DNA from: Sandaracinaceae bacterium
GTDB taxonomy: Bacteria > Myxococcota_A > Polyangia > Polyangiales > Houyiibacteriaceae
Reading direction: 5' to 3'
Assembly (NCBI GenBank): GCA_016706685.1
Contig: JADJJE010000052.1
Span: 1-8,806 of the forward strand
DNA: 8,806 nucleotides
Every line of letters starts with the position of its first letter. The first letter of the stretch is position 1. The position numbers and the translations under genes are program-made. Below are positions 1 to 6,435 of this stretch, in pieces. The notes below the pieces were generated by a model, which did no database searches, was not told where the DNA came from, and saw nothing but the letters and a program-made list of their open reading frames with translations.

Positions 1-5
1 TCTGC

Positions 6-78
6 TGATGCCGATCCCCGCCCTTGCTGAGCGGCGGGCATGAGGGCAGTGGCCCGCGCGCTTTCGCGATGGGCCTCG
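6..78. repeat. Possible left-end motif copies (weak)
   Basis: TGATGCCGATCC (6-17) and CGATGGGCCTCG (67-78) each differ at a few positions from the palindromic motif repeated at 3148-3277. Between them are two inverted repeats: CCCGCC/GGCGGG (17-22 with 33-38) and CGCG-CTTT-CGCG (57-68). The layout of motif, then hairpin, then motif resembles the right array, but the copies are diverged and the 61-bp spacing is not a multiple of 39. GC-rich DNA makes short inverted repeats by chance, so this is only suggestive. The rest of 79-302 holds no gene I can support apart from the coding-like lead-in to the gene at 303 (open from 189). Confidence 0.25.
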
Positions 79-302
79 AGACGTGTCGGTCATTTCACCC
101 GGGATCCGGGTCCGGGGTAGACGGCGTCGCAGGAGTCCGGGGCGTTGGCATGGAGCCGGCCACGACGGAATAGGTGACGAGGCCGTAGTTTGGCGACGGC
201 GTCCTCGTCACGCCCCGGCCACCTATCCAGAGTTCCCAGGGTCAGCGCTTCATCGTTCATCGAGGTTCGGACGTCAACTCTTGGGAGCAGAGCCTGCCCT
301 CG

Positions 303-824
303 GTGGGGGCGGCGCGTCCGAGGCGGTGTCCGTGTTGCGGGCTTGCAGCAAGGCGTCTTGGTGGACGCGTGATGCTGCACGGGCACGGTATGCGAGAGCG
401 GCTTGTCGTGGGTCCGACGGATCTCGGTGGCCGTCCGCGCGTGTCGGGTGTGGTGGTGCGGCGGTACCAGTGCCAGGGCTGCGGAGCCGTGTTGGTGGTG
501 GTGCCGCAGGGCGTGTTGCCACGACTGCGGTACTCGCTGGTGGCGGTGGTCACGGCGCTGGTCGCGTGGGGCCACGAGGGTCGTGCGGGCTGGCGGGTTC
601 GCGCGGACGTCAGCCCGTGGGCGAGCTCAGGCGACGAGCGGCTTCACGGCTGGCGTTCGCTCACGCGTTGGCTGAGCTGCTCGCTGACGACGGGGCTCTA
701 CGTGGACGCGACAGCACCACCGCGAGCGCGGGCGGGCTCCATCGCGACGCAGCTCGCCGCGCTGGCGCCGCTGCCCACTGGCGTAGTGGCCACCGACGCG
801 GTGTGCGGCGCGCTCCATCGCTGA
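303..824 (+). CDS. Small zinc-ribbon protein associated with the transposase
   Basis: 173 aa if started at GTG 303. Cysteines C9, C11 and C12 near the N-terminus (CPCCG) pair with C57 and C60 (CQGCG) to form a probable zinc ribbon. A helical, Arg/Leu-rich stretch follows (about 70-130), then a short conserved-looking tail ending in GALHR. From memory, similar small proteins sit beside transposase/ATPase pairs in myxobacteria (DUF6431-like), but I cannot name a function; DNA binding, as a repressor or end/target recognition factor, is an inference. The start is uncertain. The frame is open from 189, and the lead-in reads as plausible protein (including the stretch VHRGSDVNSWEQSLPSV) yet contains no ATG, GTG or TTG before 303. 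No clear ribosome site precedes 303. Its stop lies inside a 12-bp palindrome, 121 bases before the transposase start. Confidence 0.6.
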   Translation: MGAARPRRCPCCGLAARRLGGRVMLHGHGMRERLVVGPTDLGGRPRVSGVVVRRYQCQGCGAVLVVVPQGVLPRLRYSLVAVVTALVAWGHEGRAGWRVRADVSPWASSGDERLHGWRSLTRWLSCSLTTGLYVDATAPPRARAGSIATQLAALAPLPTGVVATDAVCGALHR

Positions 825-833
825 TGCGCATCA
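822..833. promoter_or_regulatory. 12-bp perfect palindrome TGATGCGCATCA between zinc-ribbon gene and transposase
   Basis: TGATGCGCATCA is its own reverse complement. It differs only in the two central bases from TGATGGCCATCA, the first motif of the right array at 3148. Its right half extends as GCGCATCACG (826-835), identical to 3256-3265 just before the fourth motif. A further CGCGATGG lies at 916-923, 22 bases before the transposase start codon, and matches 3225-3232. This gap could hold an operator or promoter for the transposase/ATPase pair bound by an element protein. That role is inferred; no -35/-10 pair stands out. Confidence 0.4.
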
Positions 834-932
834 CGCCTGAAAGAACGCTCGAAGTCGTCCCACCAGCTCTGTTCGTTCCGGGCACTCGGGACCCCTGAGA
901 TGACTCCACCAGCTGCGCGATGGACGCGCGCC

Positions 933-938
933 AAGGAG
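933..938 (+). promoter_or_regulatory. Ribosome binding site AAGGAG for the transposase
   Basis: AAGGAG ends 7 bases before ATG 946. This is a near-ideal Shine-Dalgarno site and spacing, and it fixes that ATG as the start. Confidence 0.8.
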
Positions 939-945
939 AATCGTC

Positions 946-2313
946 ATGCCCCCATCCCTCGAATCACTCGCTCCCAAGGACTCGGCGGAGGACCTCGCGG
1001 TCTTCCGTTCGCAAGTCGTCGGCCCACTCTTGTGCCGTGACGGGCGCACGCACGGCGAGCTCGCCGAGGCGCTGCGTGAGCTGTCGCGCACGCCGGTCCG
1101 TCCTCCTGGATCATCAAGGCCCAGGACGTACTCGGTGGCCACCCTGGAGCGCTGGTACTACGCGTTTCGCGCCACGGGGCTCGACGCGCTCCGGCCTGCC
1201 CGACGAGCTGGCGTGCGACTCGCGGCGGCGCTCGGCGAGGCGGAGCGTGAGCTCCTGCTCGAGATCCGTCGCACCCACCCGCGTGTCCCGGTGAGCGTGG
1301 TCCTCGAGACCCTCGTCGCCGACGGGCGCTTGGACCGCACCCGCATCTCCGCGTCGACGCTGCGCCGCTTCTATCGCGCTCACGGGCTCGATGCTCGGAC
1401 GCTGCGACACAGCGACCTCGAGCCACGGCGGCGCTGGCAGACCTCGACGCCCAATGCGCTCTGGCACGCCGACGTGTGCCACGGCCCCGCGCTGCGCATC
1501 GATGGCAGGTCGGCGCCGCTGCGCATCCACGCGATCCTCGACGACTACAGCCGTCACATCATCGCGCTCCAGGCCACCACCAACGAGCGCGAGAGCGAGA
1601 TGCTCATGCTCATGGTCAAGGCGCTGCGCTCGCACCCCGCGCCCGAGGTGCTGTACCTCGACAACGGCGCCACCTACTCGGGCACCGCGCTCGCCACAGC
1701 GTGCGCGCGTGTCGGCATCGGGCTCGTGCACGCCAAGCCCTACGACCCCCAGGCGCGCGGCAAGATGGAGCGCTTCTGGCGCACGCTGCGCGAGCAGTGC
1801 CTCGACCACTGCACTGGCCTCGGCTCGCTGCACGACGTGCAGGTGCGGCTGCTCGCGTGGCTCAACGACCGCTACCTCGTCACATCGCACGGCGGGCTCG
1901 TCGGGCGTACGCCCACCGAGGCCTACGCCGATGGCGAGCGGCGAGCGCCCGTCGCCGAATCCATGCTGCGCGAAGCACTCATCGTGCGGGCGCGGCGTCG
2001 CGTGCTCGGCGACGGCACCGTGTCCATCGCGGGCACCGACTTCGAGCTGGACCAGGGCTACCTCGCGGGCCGCAACGTCACCGTCGCCCGCTCCTTGCTC
2101 GATCCCAGCACGCCGCCGTGGGTCGAACACGAAGACCAGCGCCTTGCGCTCCGTCCCGTCGACCCAAAGGCCAACGGCAAGGCCAAGCGCGCGCCGCGGC
2201 CCGCTGGCACCAAGGGTGTCGACAGCGTGCCCTTCGACCCCGCCGAGGCTGTCCTCGACCGCTTCGTCGGGCGCGCACCCCGGCACGTCGCGGAGAAGGG
2301 AGCCGCACAGTGA
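946..2313 (+). CDS. DD35E transposase (rve integrase core, IS481/Mu/TniA-like)
   Basis: 455 aa. It carries out strand transfer of the element. The N-terminal ~125 residues are basic and helical with two probable helix-turn-helix segments (about 30-75 and 85-125) for end binding. The RNase H-like core carries the catalytic triad D176 (WHADVCH), D239 (YLDNGATY) and E275 (GKMERFW). D239 and E275 are separated by exactly 35 residues, so the core looks active. A Mu-type C-terminal beta-barrel is likely at about 340-405 (FELDQGYLAGRNVTV), followed by a Lys/Pro-rich linker and a short tail (about 425-455) that could contact the ATPase, as in TnsB/TniA. The start is set by AAGGAG at 933. Its TGA overlaps the ATPase GTG. 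The ORF is uninterrupted, in contrast to every gene to its right. IS481 and TniA-like are the closest labels; I cannot choose between them from sequence alone. Confidence 0.9.
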   Translation: MPPSLESLAPKDSAEDLAVFRSQVVGPLLCRDGRTHGELAEALRELSRTPVRPPGSSRPRTYSVATLERWYYAFRATGLDALRPARRAGVRLAAALGEAERELLLEIRRTHPRVPVSVVLETLVADGRLDRTRISASTLRRFYRAHGLDARTLRHSDLEPRRRWQTSTPNALWHADVCHGPALRIDGRSAPLRIHAILDDYSRHIIALQATTNERESEMLMLMVKALRSHPAPEVLYLDNGATYSGTALATACARVGIGLVHAKPYDPQARGKMERFWRTLREQCLDHCTGLGSLHDVQVRLLAWLNDRYLVTSHGGLVGRTPTEAYADGERRAPVAESMLREALIVRARRRVLGDGTVSIAGTDFELDQGYLAGRNVTVARSLLDPSTPPWVEHEDQRLALRPVDPKANGKAKRAPRPAGTKGVDSVPFDPAEAVLDRFVGRAPRHVAEKGAAQ

Positions 2314-3131
2314 CCGCCAACGCATGGGCTCATTACTTCGGCTTCGCGTCGCCGCCGTTCTCAAAGGAGATCCGCGATGACGACCTCTGGGTCCCCGCGT
2401 CGCGCGAGCGCCGCGTCGACCGTCTCGTCGAGGCCTGCCACGACCACGAGCACATCCTGCTCACCGGCGAGCCTGGTGTCGGCAAGACCTGCGTCCTGCG
2501 CTCGCTACGACAGCGCCTCCCTGAAGCCGGATTCCGTCTCACCTACTGCCACAACGCTACGCTCGGACGTCGCGACTTCTATCGCCAGCTCTGCCTGGCG
2601 CTGGGCCTGAGCCCGCGTGCCACGGCGGCGGCGGTCTTCTACGAGATCGGCCAGCACATCCACGAGCTCGGCGCCGCCCGCGTCCACCCCGTCTTCCTCC
2701 TCGACGAAGCCCACCTGCTCCACCAGGACGTGCTCGACCACCTGCACATCCTCGCCAACTACGACTGGGACAGCAAAGCCCTCCTCACCATCGTCCTCGT
2801 CGGCCTGCCCGAACTCGCCGACCGGCTCGCGCTGCGCCGCAACCGCTCACTGCTGAGCCGCATCCACACGCGCGTGCAGCTCGGCGCGGCCTCGCCCGAG
2901 GACACCGCCGAGTACATCGAGTACCGCGTGCGCGCCGTCGGCGGAGACGCCAACCCCTTCTCGAGCGACGCCGTCGCCATCCTCCACGAGGCCTCCTCCG
3001 GTCGCCTCCGCGACATCGACCGCCTCGCCACCAACGCCCTCCGACACGCTGCCTCTCGCAAGGTCCGCATCGTCGACCGATCCGTCCTCGGCAAGGTACT
3101 CGGAGACCACCTCAACGACCTCGTCGCCTGA
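2310..3131 (+). CDS. AAA+ ATPase, ExeA/TniB/TnsC-like transposition partner
   Basis: 273 aa from GTG 2310, which overlaps the transposase stop as GTGA; the pair is therefore probably translationally coupled. The N-terminus YFGFASPPFSKEI (9-21) is the typical opening of ExeA/TniB-like ATPases. Walker A is GEPGVGKT (53-60) and Walker B is VFLLDEAH (128-135). A sensor-1-like strand LLTIVLVGLPEL and the arginine-rich NRSLLSRIHTRV segment (possible Arg finger) follow. The C-terminal third is a helical lid with SSGRLRDIDRLATNAL. Family knowledge: such ATPases assemble on target DNA and stimulate the DDE enzyme. A general-secretion ExeA role is unlikely given the neighbours. The frame is open far upstream (from 1476), but that part is a shadow of the transposase, and the family N-terminus begins just after the GTG. 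Confidence 0.9.
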   Translation: MTANAWAHYFGFASPPFSKEIRDDDLWVPASRERRVDRLVEACHDHEHILLTGEPGVGKTCVLRSLRQRLPEAGFRLTYCHNATLGRRDFYRQLCLALGLSPRATAAAVFYEIGQHIHELGAARVHPVFLLDEAHLLHQDVLDHLHILANYDWDSKALLTIVLVGLPELADRLALRRNRSLLSRIHTRVQLGAASPEDTAEYIEYRVRAVGGDANPFSSDAVAILHEASSGRLRDIDRLATNALRHAASRKVRIVDRSVLGKVLGDHLNDLVA

Positions 3132-3147
3132 CCAACCCGCACGCCCC

Positions 3148-3277
3148 TGATGGCCATCATCCCGCCGCGCGCAGCGCGTCACACGGGTGGTGGCCATCAC
3201 GCGTCGCGCATCCGTGCGCACCACCGCGATGGACATCGCCGCCGTGCCCGGCGGCGCGCATCACGCGATGCCCATCA
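3148..3277. repeat. Four-copy palindromic motif array, 39-40 bp period, with hairpin spacers
   Basis: Copies are TGATGGCCATCA (3148, a perfect palindrome), TGGTGGCCATCA (3188), CGATGGACATCG (3227) and CGATGCCCATCA (3266). Start-to-start steps are 40, 39 and 39. The spacers differ in sequence, but each contains an inverted repeat: CGCGC/GCGCG (3166-3178), GCGCA/TGCGC (3206-3219), CGCCGCC/GGCGGCG (3237-3256), and an imperfect one after the fourth copy (3280-3293). Placed 17 bases after the ATPase stop, the array is most likely the right end of the transposon with multiple transposase sites. There is no T-run, so it is not a simple terminator, and the units are too short and varied to be a CRISPR array. 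Confidence 0.65.
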
Positions 3278-3318
3278 AGCTCCGTGACACGAGGTCCATC
3301 GCTGGGCGCGCTCGGTAA
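3278..3318. other. Junction between the three-gene transposon and the IS66 remnant
   Basis: There is no gene here. One degenerate motif relative, CGAGGTCCATCG (3290-3301), lies 24 bp after the fourth array copy, off the 39-bp register. GTAACC at 3315-3320 is a possible IS66 left tip, because GGATAC at 4906-4911 would be a partial inverted partner. The pairing beyond these six bases is poor, and the 8-base flanks do not match as a target duplication. Confidence 0.25.
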
Positions 3319-4911
3319 CCAGCAGGCGAGTCAGAGCGCAAAGCGAGAACACGAGAGGCAGGACAGCAAAAGGCTCTGTACCGCCGGATGCTTGAAGCTG
3401 GAACCGCAAGCTCGAGCGCGGGCCTGATGGGCCAGCAGCGTGAGCGCGCGACGATCGGAAACCAGCTCACGCTCGACGTCCTGTCGGCGATGCTGGGCGA
3501 AGCGCGCGGCAGCGGACATCGATGCGCTTCAGGGGCCAGATGAGCCCGAAGAGAAGAAGCCTCGCAAGAAGGGTCACGGACGCAGGCCGCTCCCCGAGGA
3601 CCTGCCGCGGGTGGACATCGAGATCATCCCCGACGAGGTTCAGCGCGCCGGGCTCGACGCGTTCGAGCGCATCGGCGAAGAGGTGACCGAGGTCCTCGAG
3701 CGTCGGCCCGGGTCGATGGTCATCGCGCGCATCATCAAGCCGAAGTTCGTGCGCAAGGACCGCGACCGAACGCGCCCACCAGGTGCACGTCGGGCAGACG
3801 CCGTCGCTCCCGATTCCGCGCAGCGTCGCGGGCCAGCTTCCTGGCGGACACGCTCGTGCGTCGCTGGCAGGACCACGCGCCGCTGCACCCCTTGAGCAGA
3901 TGTACGCGCGCGAGGGCGTCGAGATGGCACGCTCGACCATCTGCGGCTGGCACGAGCAGCTGAGGCCGCTCGTGGAGCCTCTCATCGCTGCGATGCGCGC
4001 CGAGGCGTTCACGGCCCCCTACCTCTGCACCGACGCCACTGGCGTCCTGGTACAAGCGAAGGAGCAGTGCCGCCGCGGACACTTTTGGGTGCTCATCGAC
4101 CCTGGAAGACACGTGCTCTTCGAGTACACGCGCAACCACACCAACGACGCGGTCGACTCGCTGCTCGCGGGCTACGAAGGCTATCTCGTGGCCGACGCGC
4201 GTAGTCAACGACCACCTCTATGAGCGCGGCGACATCGTGGAGGTGAACTGCTGGGCCCACAGCCGCAGGTACTTCTTCAAGGCGATGGCGTCCGATCCCG
4301 AGCGCGCGGGCCAAGCCCTACGCATGCAGGGGCTGTTGTTCAAGATCGAGCGCAGCATCAAGGACGCGCCCCGCAAGAAGCGCGAAGCCATCCGGCAGAA
4401 GCACTCGGCGCCTGTCGTCGAACGCTTCTTCTCTGGTGCGATGCCGAGGTGGGAGCGCGCCCTCGAGGACACCCCACGATGCCGCGCGCTGCCTCTACGC
4501 CCCGGAACCAGCGCGTGGGCCTGAGCGTTTCTCACCGACGGCCGCCTGCCGCTCGAGAACAACATCAGCGAGCGCGAGCTCCGCCGGCAGGCCGTGGGCC
4601 GCAAGAACTGGCTCTTCGTCGGCAGCGACGACGCCGCTCACGTGAACGCCGCCTTCACCACGCTCCTCGCCAGCTGCCGCATGGTCGGCGTCGAGCCCTG
4701 GGAGTACCTGCGCGACCTGTTCTGCCTGCTCCCAGCCTGGCCTTCTCACCGCGTCCTCGAGCTGGCGCCCGCGTACTGGGCCGGCACGCGCGAACGCGAG
4801 GACGTGGTCGCCATGCTCGCTGCGGACCCCTACCGCGCCGCCACTCTCTGAGCACTGGGCGCCCGTCGGGCTGAAGCGCGGTCGTCAAGGACGCGTTCAC
4901 CGAACGGATAC
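3315..4911 (+). mobile_element. IS66-like insertion sequence remnant, approximate limits
   Basis: Defined around the broken TnpC gene. Candidate tips are GTAACC (3315-3320) and GGATAC (4906-4911), which share 5 of 6 bases as inverted ends and about half of the next positions. No 8-bp target duplication is visible at these points. The right tip abuts the 3' end of the oppositely oriented expansin-like gene, so the IS may have landed at or in the end of that gene. Limits may be off by tens of bases. Confidence 0.4.
3319..4851 (+). pseudogene. tnpC: IS66-family transposase (TnpC), multiply frameshifted
   Basis: Recognisable IS66 transposase pieces follow each other in different frames. They are the N-terminal coiled region (LYRRMLE, QLTLDVLSAML; 3319-3498), GRRPLPEDLPRVDIEI to KPKFVRKDR (3500-3770), VGQTPSLPIPR (3783-3838), FLADTLVRRWQDHAPLH (3840-3892), EQMYAREGVEMARSTICGWH to YLCTDATGVLV and GYLVADA (3890-4200), VNDHLYERGDIVEVNCWAHSRRYFFKA in chunks (4204-4430), CDAEV to RNQRVGL (4433-4526), and FLTDGRLPLENN-ISERELR to the stop (4528-4851). 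All parts of the DDE domain can be found, but not in one frame, so no active enzyme can be made as written. The first in-frame ATG is 3388 and no ribosome site is clear. No tnpA or tnpB is present, as in the tnpC-only IS66 subgroup. The zinc-finger cysteines usual in IS66 are absent in the 3590-3770 part. Confidence 0.85.
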
Positions 4912-5729
4912 GGATGAACTCGCGCGCCGCCGCTGCTGGGGTCTTGGTCGGTGAACTGAACGCCCAGGTCCACGTTCTCGTTGCCGCCGCTGGTGGGGAT
5001 GATGGTGGTGGACTCGATGACCTCGCCCTGCGCGCTGATGAAGCGCAGCACCACGCCGCTGCCGCCGCGCAGGCAGCTCGCCCGCGTCGACGGTGTGCCA
5101 GGCGCCGCCGCTGCGCTGCACCGGGGTCCACGGGTTGTCCGCCGCGACGCCGTCGCCCGCCCGCGGAAGTCGATGCTGCGGATGGGGATGCGGTGGTTCA
5201 TGGGCGCGATGCGCAGGTAGCTGGGGTTCGGTTGTTCACGCGCACGTGCACGTTGCCGCTCACCGGGCAGGCACACGGCGCGCGCTGCCTTCGTCGTTGG
5301 CGCCGCCGCCCACGGCCTCTGCCGCTTCGTTGGCGAGGTCGATGTGGAAGTGCCCGCCCGCGCACGGCGGGTTGCCCTCGATGGGGCAGAGGTCCGCGAT
5401 CATCACCACCTCGGTGCCGTTGATGGTGTCGATCTCCAGCACTCACCGCACGACTCGCCCGCCGCGCCGCCGTAGGAGCTGCCGTTCCACGGCTCGGCGA
5501 TGGCGCCCGTGACGCCGCTGCGCACGAAGGCGGGCAGGAAGTTCGCGTTGCGCGGGAACTCGCACCAGCCGGTGTCTCCGGCGTTGTAGGAGGTGAGCCG
5601 CACGCTCCCGCACGTCTCGCTGGGGGCGACGCCGCCGCCATCGCGCGGTGGGGTCATGCCGCCCGAGCCGTCGCCGCAGGCGAGTGAGGTGAGCGCGAGG
5701 ACCAACGAGGCAGCGGGCAGGAAGCGCAT
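4912..5729 (-). pseudogene. Expansin-like exported lipoprotein, frameshifted
   Basis: It starts at ATG 5729 with a signal peptide MRFLPAASLVLALTSLAC (likely lipidated C18, though the lipobox -3 residue is Ser) and a Gly/Pro-rich linker. A double-psi beta-barrel begins at about residue 40: CGSVRLTSYN, then GESCGECW, EIDTINGTEVVMIADLCP and GGHFHIDLANEA. These match bacterial expansin landmarks: Thr in the TSYN strand, Asp in ADLCP, Asp in HIDL. A second domain follows (YLRIAPMNHRIPIRSIDF, WTPVQRSGGAWHTVDAGEL, VVLRFISAQGEVIESTTI, ENVDLGVQFTDQ). Expansins loosen cellulose/plant or microbial wall polymers without hydrolysis. The reading needs about five frame changes: 5436-5437, 5270-5271, 5230-5231, about 5155-5163 and about 5066-5076. 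At the first four a single missing C/G restores it. The true stop is unclear; the last frame runs to 4830, inside the IS66 side. Confidence 0.75.
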
Positions 5730-5985
5730 CCCGCGAGTCTAGCGGCCTTGGAGGCGACGAAGCCAGAGTGGGGCTTTCGCAGATTGCTAGATCTCAGTGG
5801 CTTTCGGCCCGAGGCTGACGGGGATGGGCGCGATGGGGTCGCTCACGCCTCGGCGAGTCACACACCGTTGTACGCAATGGACAACCTCGACCCCCCAAGC
5901 GGTCGAGAACATGCTTCCAGGAGGCGATTCCCTCGCGCTCTCCCAACTAGGAGCACGGCGCATTCATCGTGCTCGAGGCCCCAAG
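5730..5985. other. Intergenic region between divergent lipoprotein genes
   Basis: This gap separates the - strand expansin-like gene from the + strand lipoprotein gene at 5986, so it should hold both promoters. It is somewhat lower in GC than the genes. A short direct repeat GGCTTTCG occurs at 5772-5779 and 5799-5806, the second copy running into an imperfect inverted repeat with CCCGAGGC. No convincing promoter boxes, RNA gene or coding region was found; the open frames here look like chance. Confidence 0.35.
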
Positions 5986-6372
5986 ATGGCTTCCCCCCAC
6001 CTGCGACTGTCAGCCAGTTATCCTCCATCTTGTGCGCTCTTGGCGTTGGTTCTTCTCCATGGCTAGTGGAGGAAACACCAAGGGCACTCCGCCAAACCCG
6101 CGCGACGCCGGTGGCGGCATCGACTCGGGGCCTCCCGATAGTGGTGGCCCAATCGGATCCGGAGAGAGCGTTCCCGAGACGATCGACATGTCGGGCGGCA
6201 GCATCACCCTCGCGGGCGCGGAGCTGACGATCCCTCCCGGCGCACTGAGCGCGCCCACGCAGATCACGATCACGGAGACCACAGACGCGGCGCCCGCGGG
6301 TACACGCTACTCGCCCGTCTGGCGCTCCACAAGGCAGATGGGATGGTGATCGGGGACTGCGGCGAAGGGTGA
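5986..6372 (+). pseudogene. Short lipoprotein with ZU5-like segment, truncated and frameshifted
   Basis: ATG 5986 opens a signal peptide ending in LLALVLLHG, where a TAG stop interrupts at 6064. Restoring two bases gives LLHGC-SGGN, a clean lipobox, and joins the +1-shifted frame that continues from 6065. That frame has a Pro/Gly/Asp/Ser linker (NPRDAGGGIDSGPPDSGG), then ETIDMSGGSITLAGAELTIP and PGALSAPTQITITETTDAAP. This is the pattern of ZU5-like segments in myxobacterial surface proteins (Gly-rich strand, 'PxGAL' turn, 'ITITET' strand). After YSPVWR the frame is lost again near 6323, and both continuations stop at once (6349 or 6372). Such proteins are normally several hundred residues, so the 3' part is missing. 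Role unknown, probably a surface protein. An alternative start at ATG 6059 would give a non-exported fragment and is less likely. Confidence 0.55.
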
Positions 6373-6420
6373 CTTGGAAGCGATATTCTGTCACCGTCAT
6401 CGGCGGCGCGTTCAAAGGCA

Positions 6421-6429
6421 AGGGGGAGA
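6421..6429 (+). promoter_or_regulatory. Purine-rich ribosome site AGGGGGAGA upstream of the Cys-rich gene
   Basis: AGGGGGAGA ends 6 bases before ATG 6436, which is in frame with ATG 6493. It favours initiation at 6436, giving a 19-residue extension before the signal peptide. The 6493 start gives the tidier lipoprotein signal but has no clear Shine-Dalgarno. The choice is unresolved. Confidence 0.4.
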
Positions 6430-6435
6430 GACACC

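Larger units (their letters stand above)
1..3300 (+). mobile_element. Three-gene DDE transposon: zinc-ribbon protein, DD35E transposase, AAA+ ATPase, end repeats
   Basis: Three + strand genes (303-824, 946-2313, 2310-3131) are flanked by repeated palindromic motifs, strongest on the right (3148-3277) and weak on the left (6-78). A DDE transposase translationally linked to an ExeA/TniB-like ATPase is the core arrangement of Mu, Tn7 and Tn5053/Tn402-type elements, where the ATPase chooses the target. Multi-site ends are also usual for those elements. Unlike Tn7 or Tn5053 I see no TniQ, resolvase or TnsA. The outer boundaries are not determined: no TG/CA terminal repeat or target duplication could be paired, and the left end may lie before base 1. 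The limits given are approximate. Confidence 0.6.

Noticed and set aside
83..898. 271-codon + frame overlapping the zinc-ribbon gene
   Set aside because: Arg/Gly-rich with no motif; the alternative frame holds paired CxxC motifs and the family-like tail.
860..914. Direct repeat CCACCAGCT at 860-868 and 906-914
   Set aside because: Only nine bases, no link to the other repeats, and plausible by chance in this composition.
1114..2364. Long - strand open frame (416 codons) opposite the transposase
   Set aside because: It is the antisense shadow of a GC-rich gene. The + strand has a ribosome site, an intact DDE triad and a coupled downstream gene; the - strand product shows no recognisable motif.
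3237..3256. Rho-independent terminator (7-bp GC stem, 6-base loop)
   Set aside because: No T-run follows, and the stem is one of several placed periodically within the array.
3148..3277. CRISPR array
   Set aside because: The repeats are 12-bp degenerate palindromes, only four copies, with structured and not unique spacers and no cas genes.
3307..4919. 8-bp target duplication flanking the IS66 remnant
   Set aside because: The bases outside the candidate tips (CGCGCTCG and GGATGAAC) do not match.
5748..6227. 159-codon + open frame across the divergent intergenic region
   Set aside because: No motif, signal peptide or ribosome site, and it conflicts with the better supported lipoprotein frames at 5986 and 6065.
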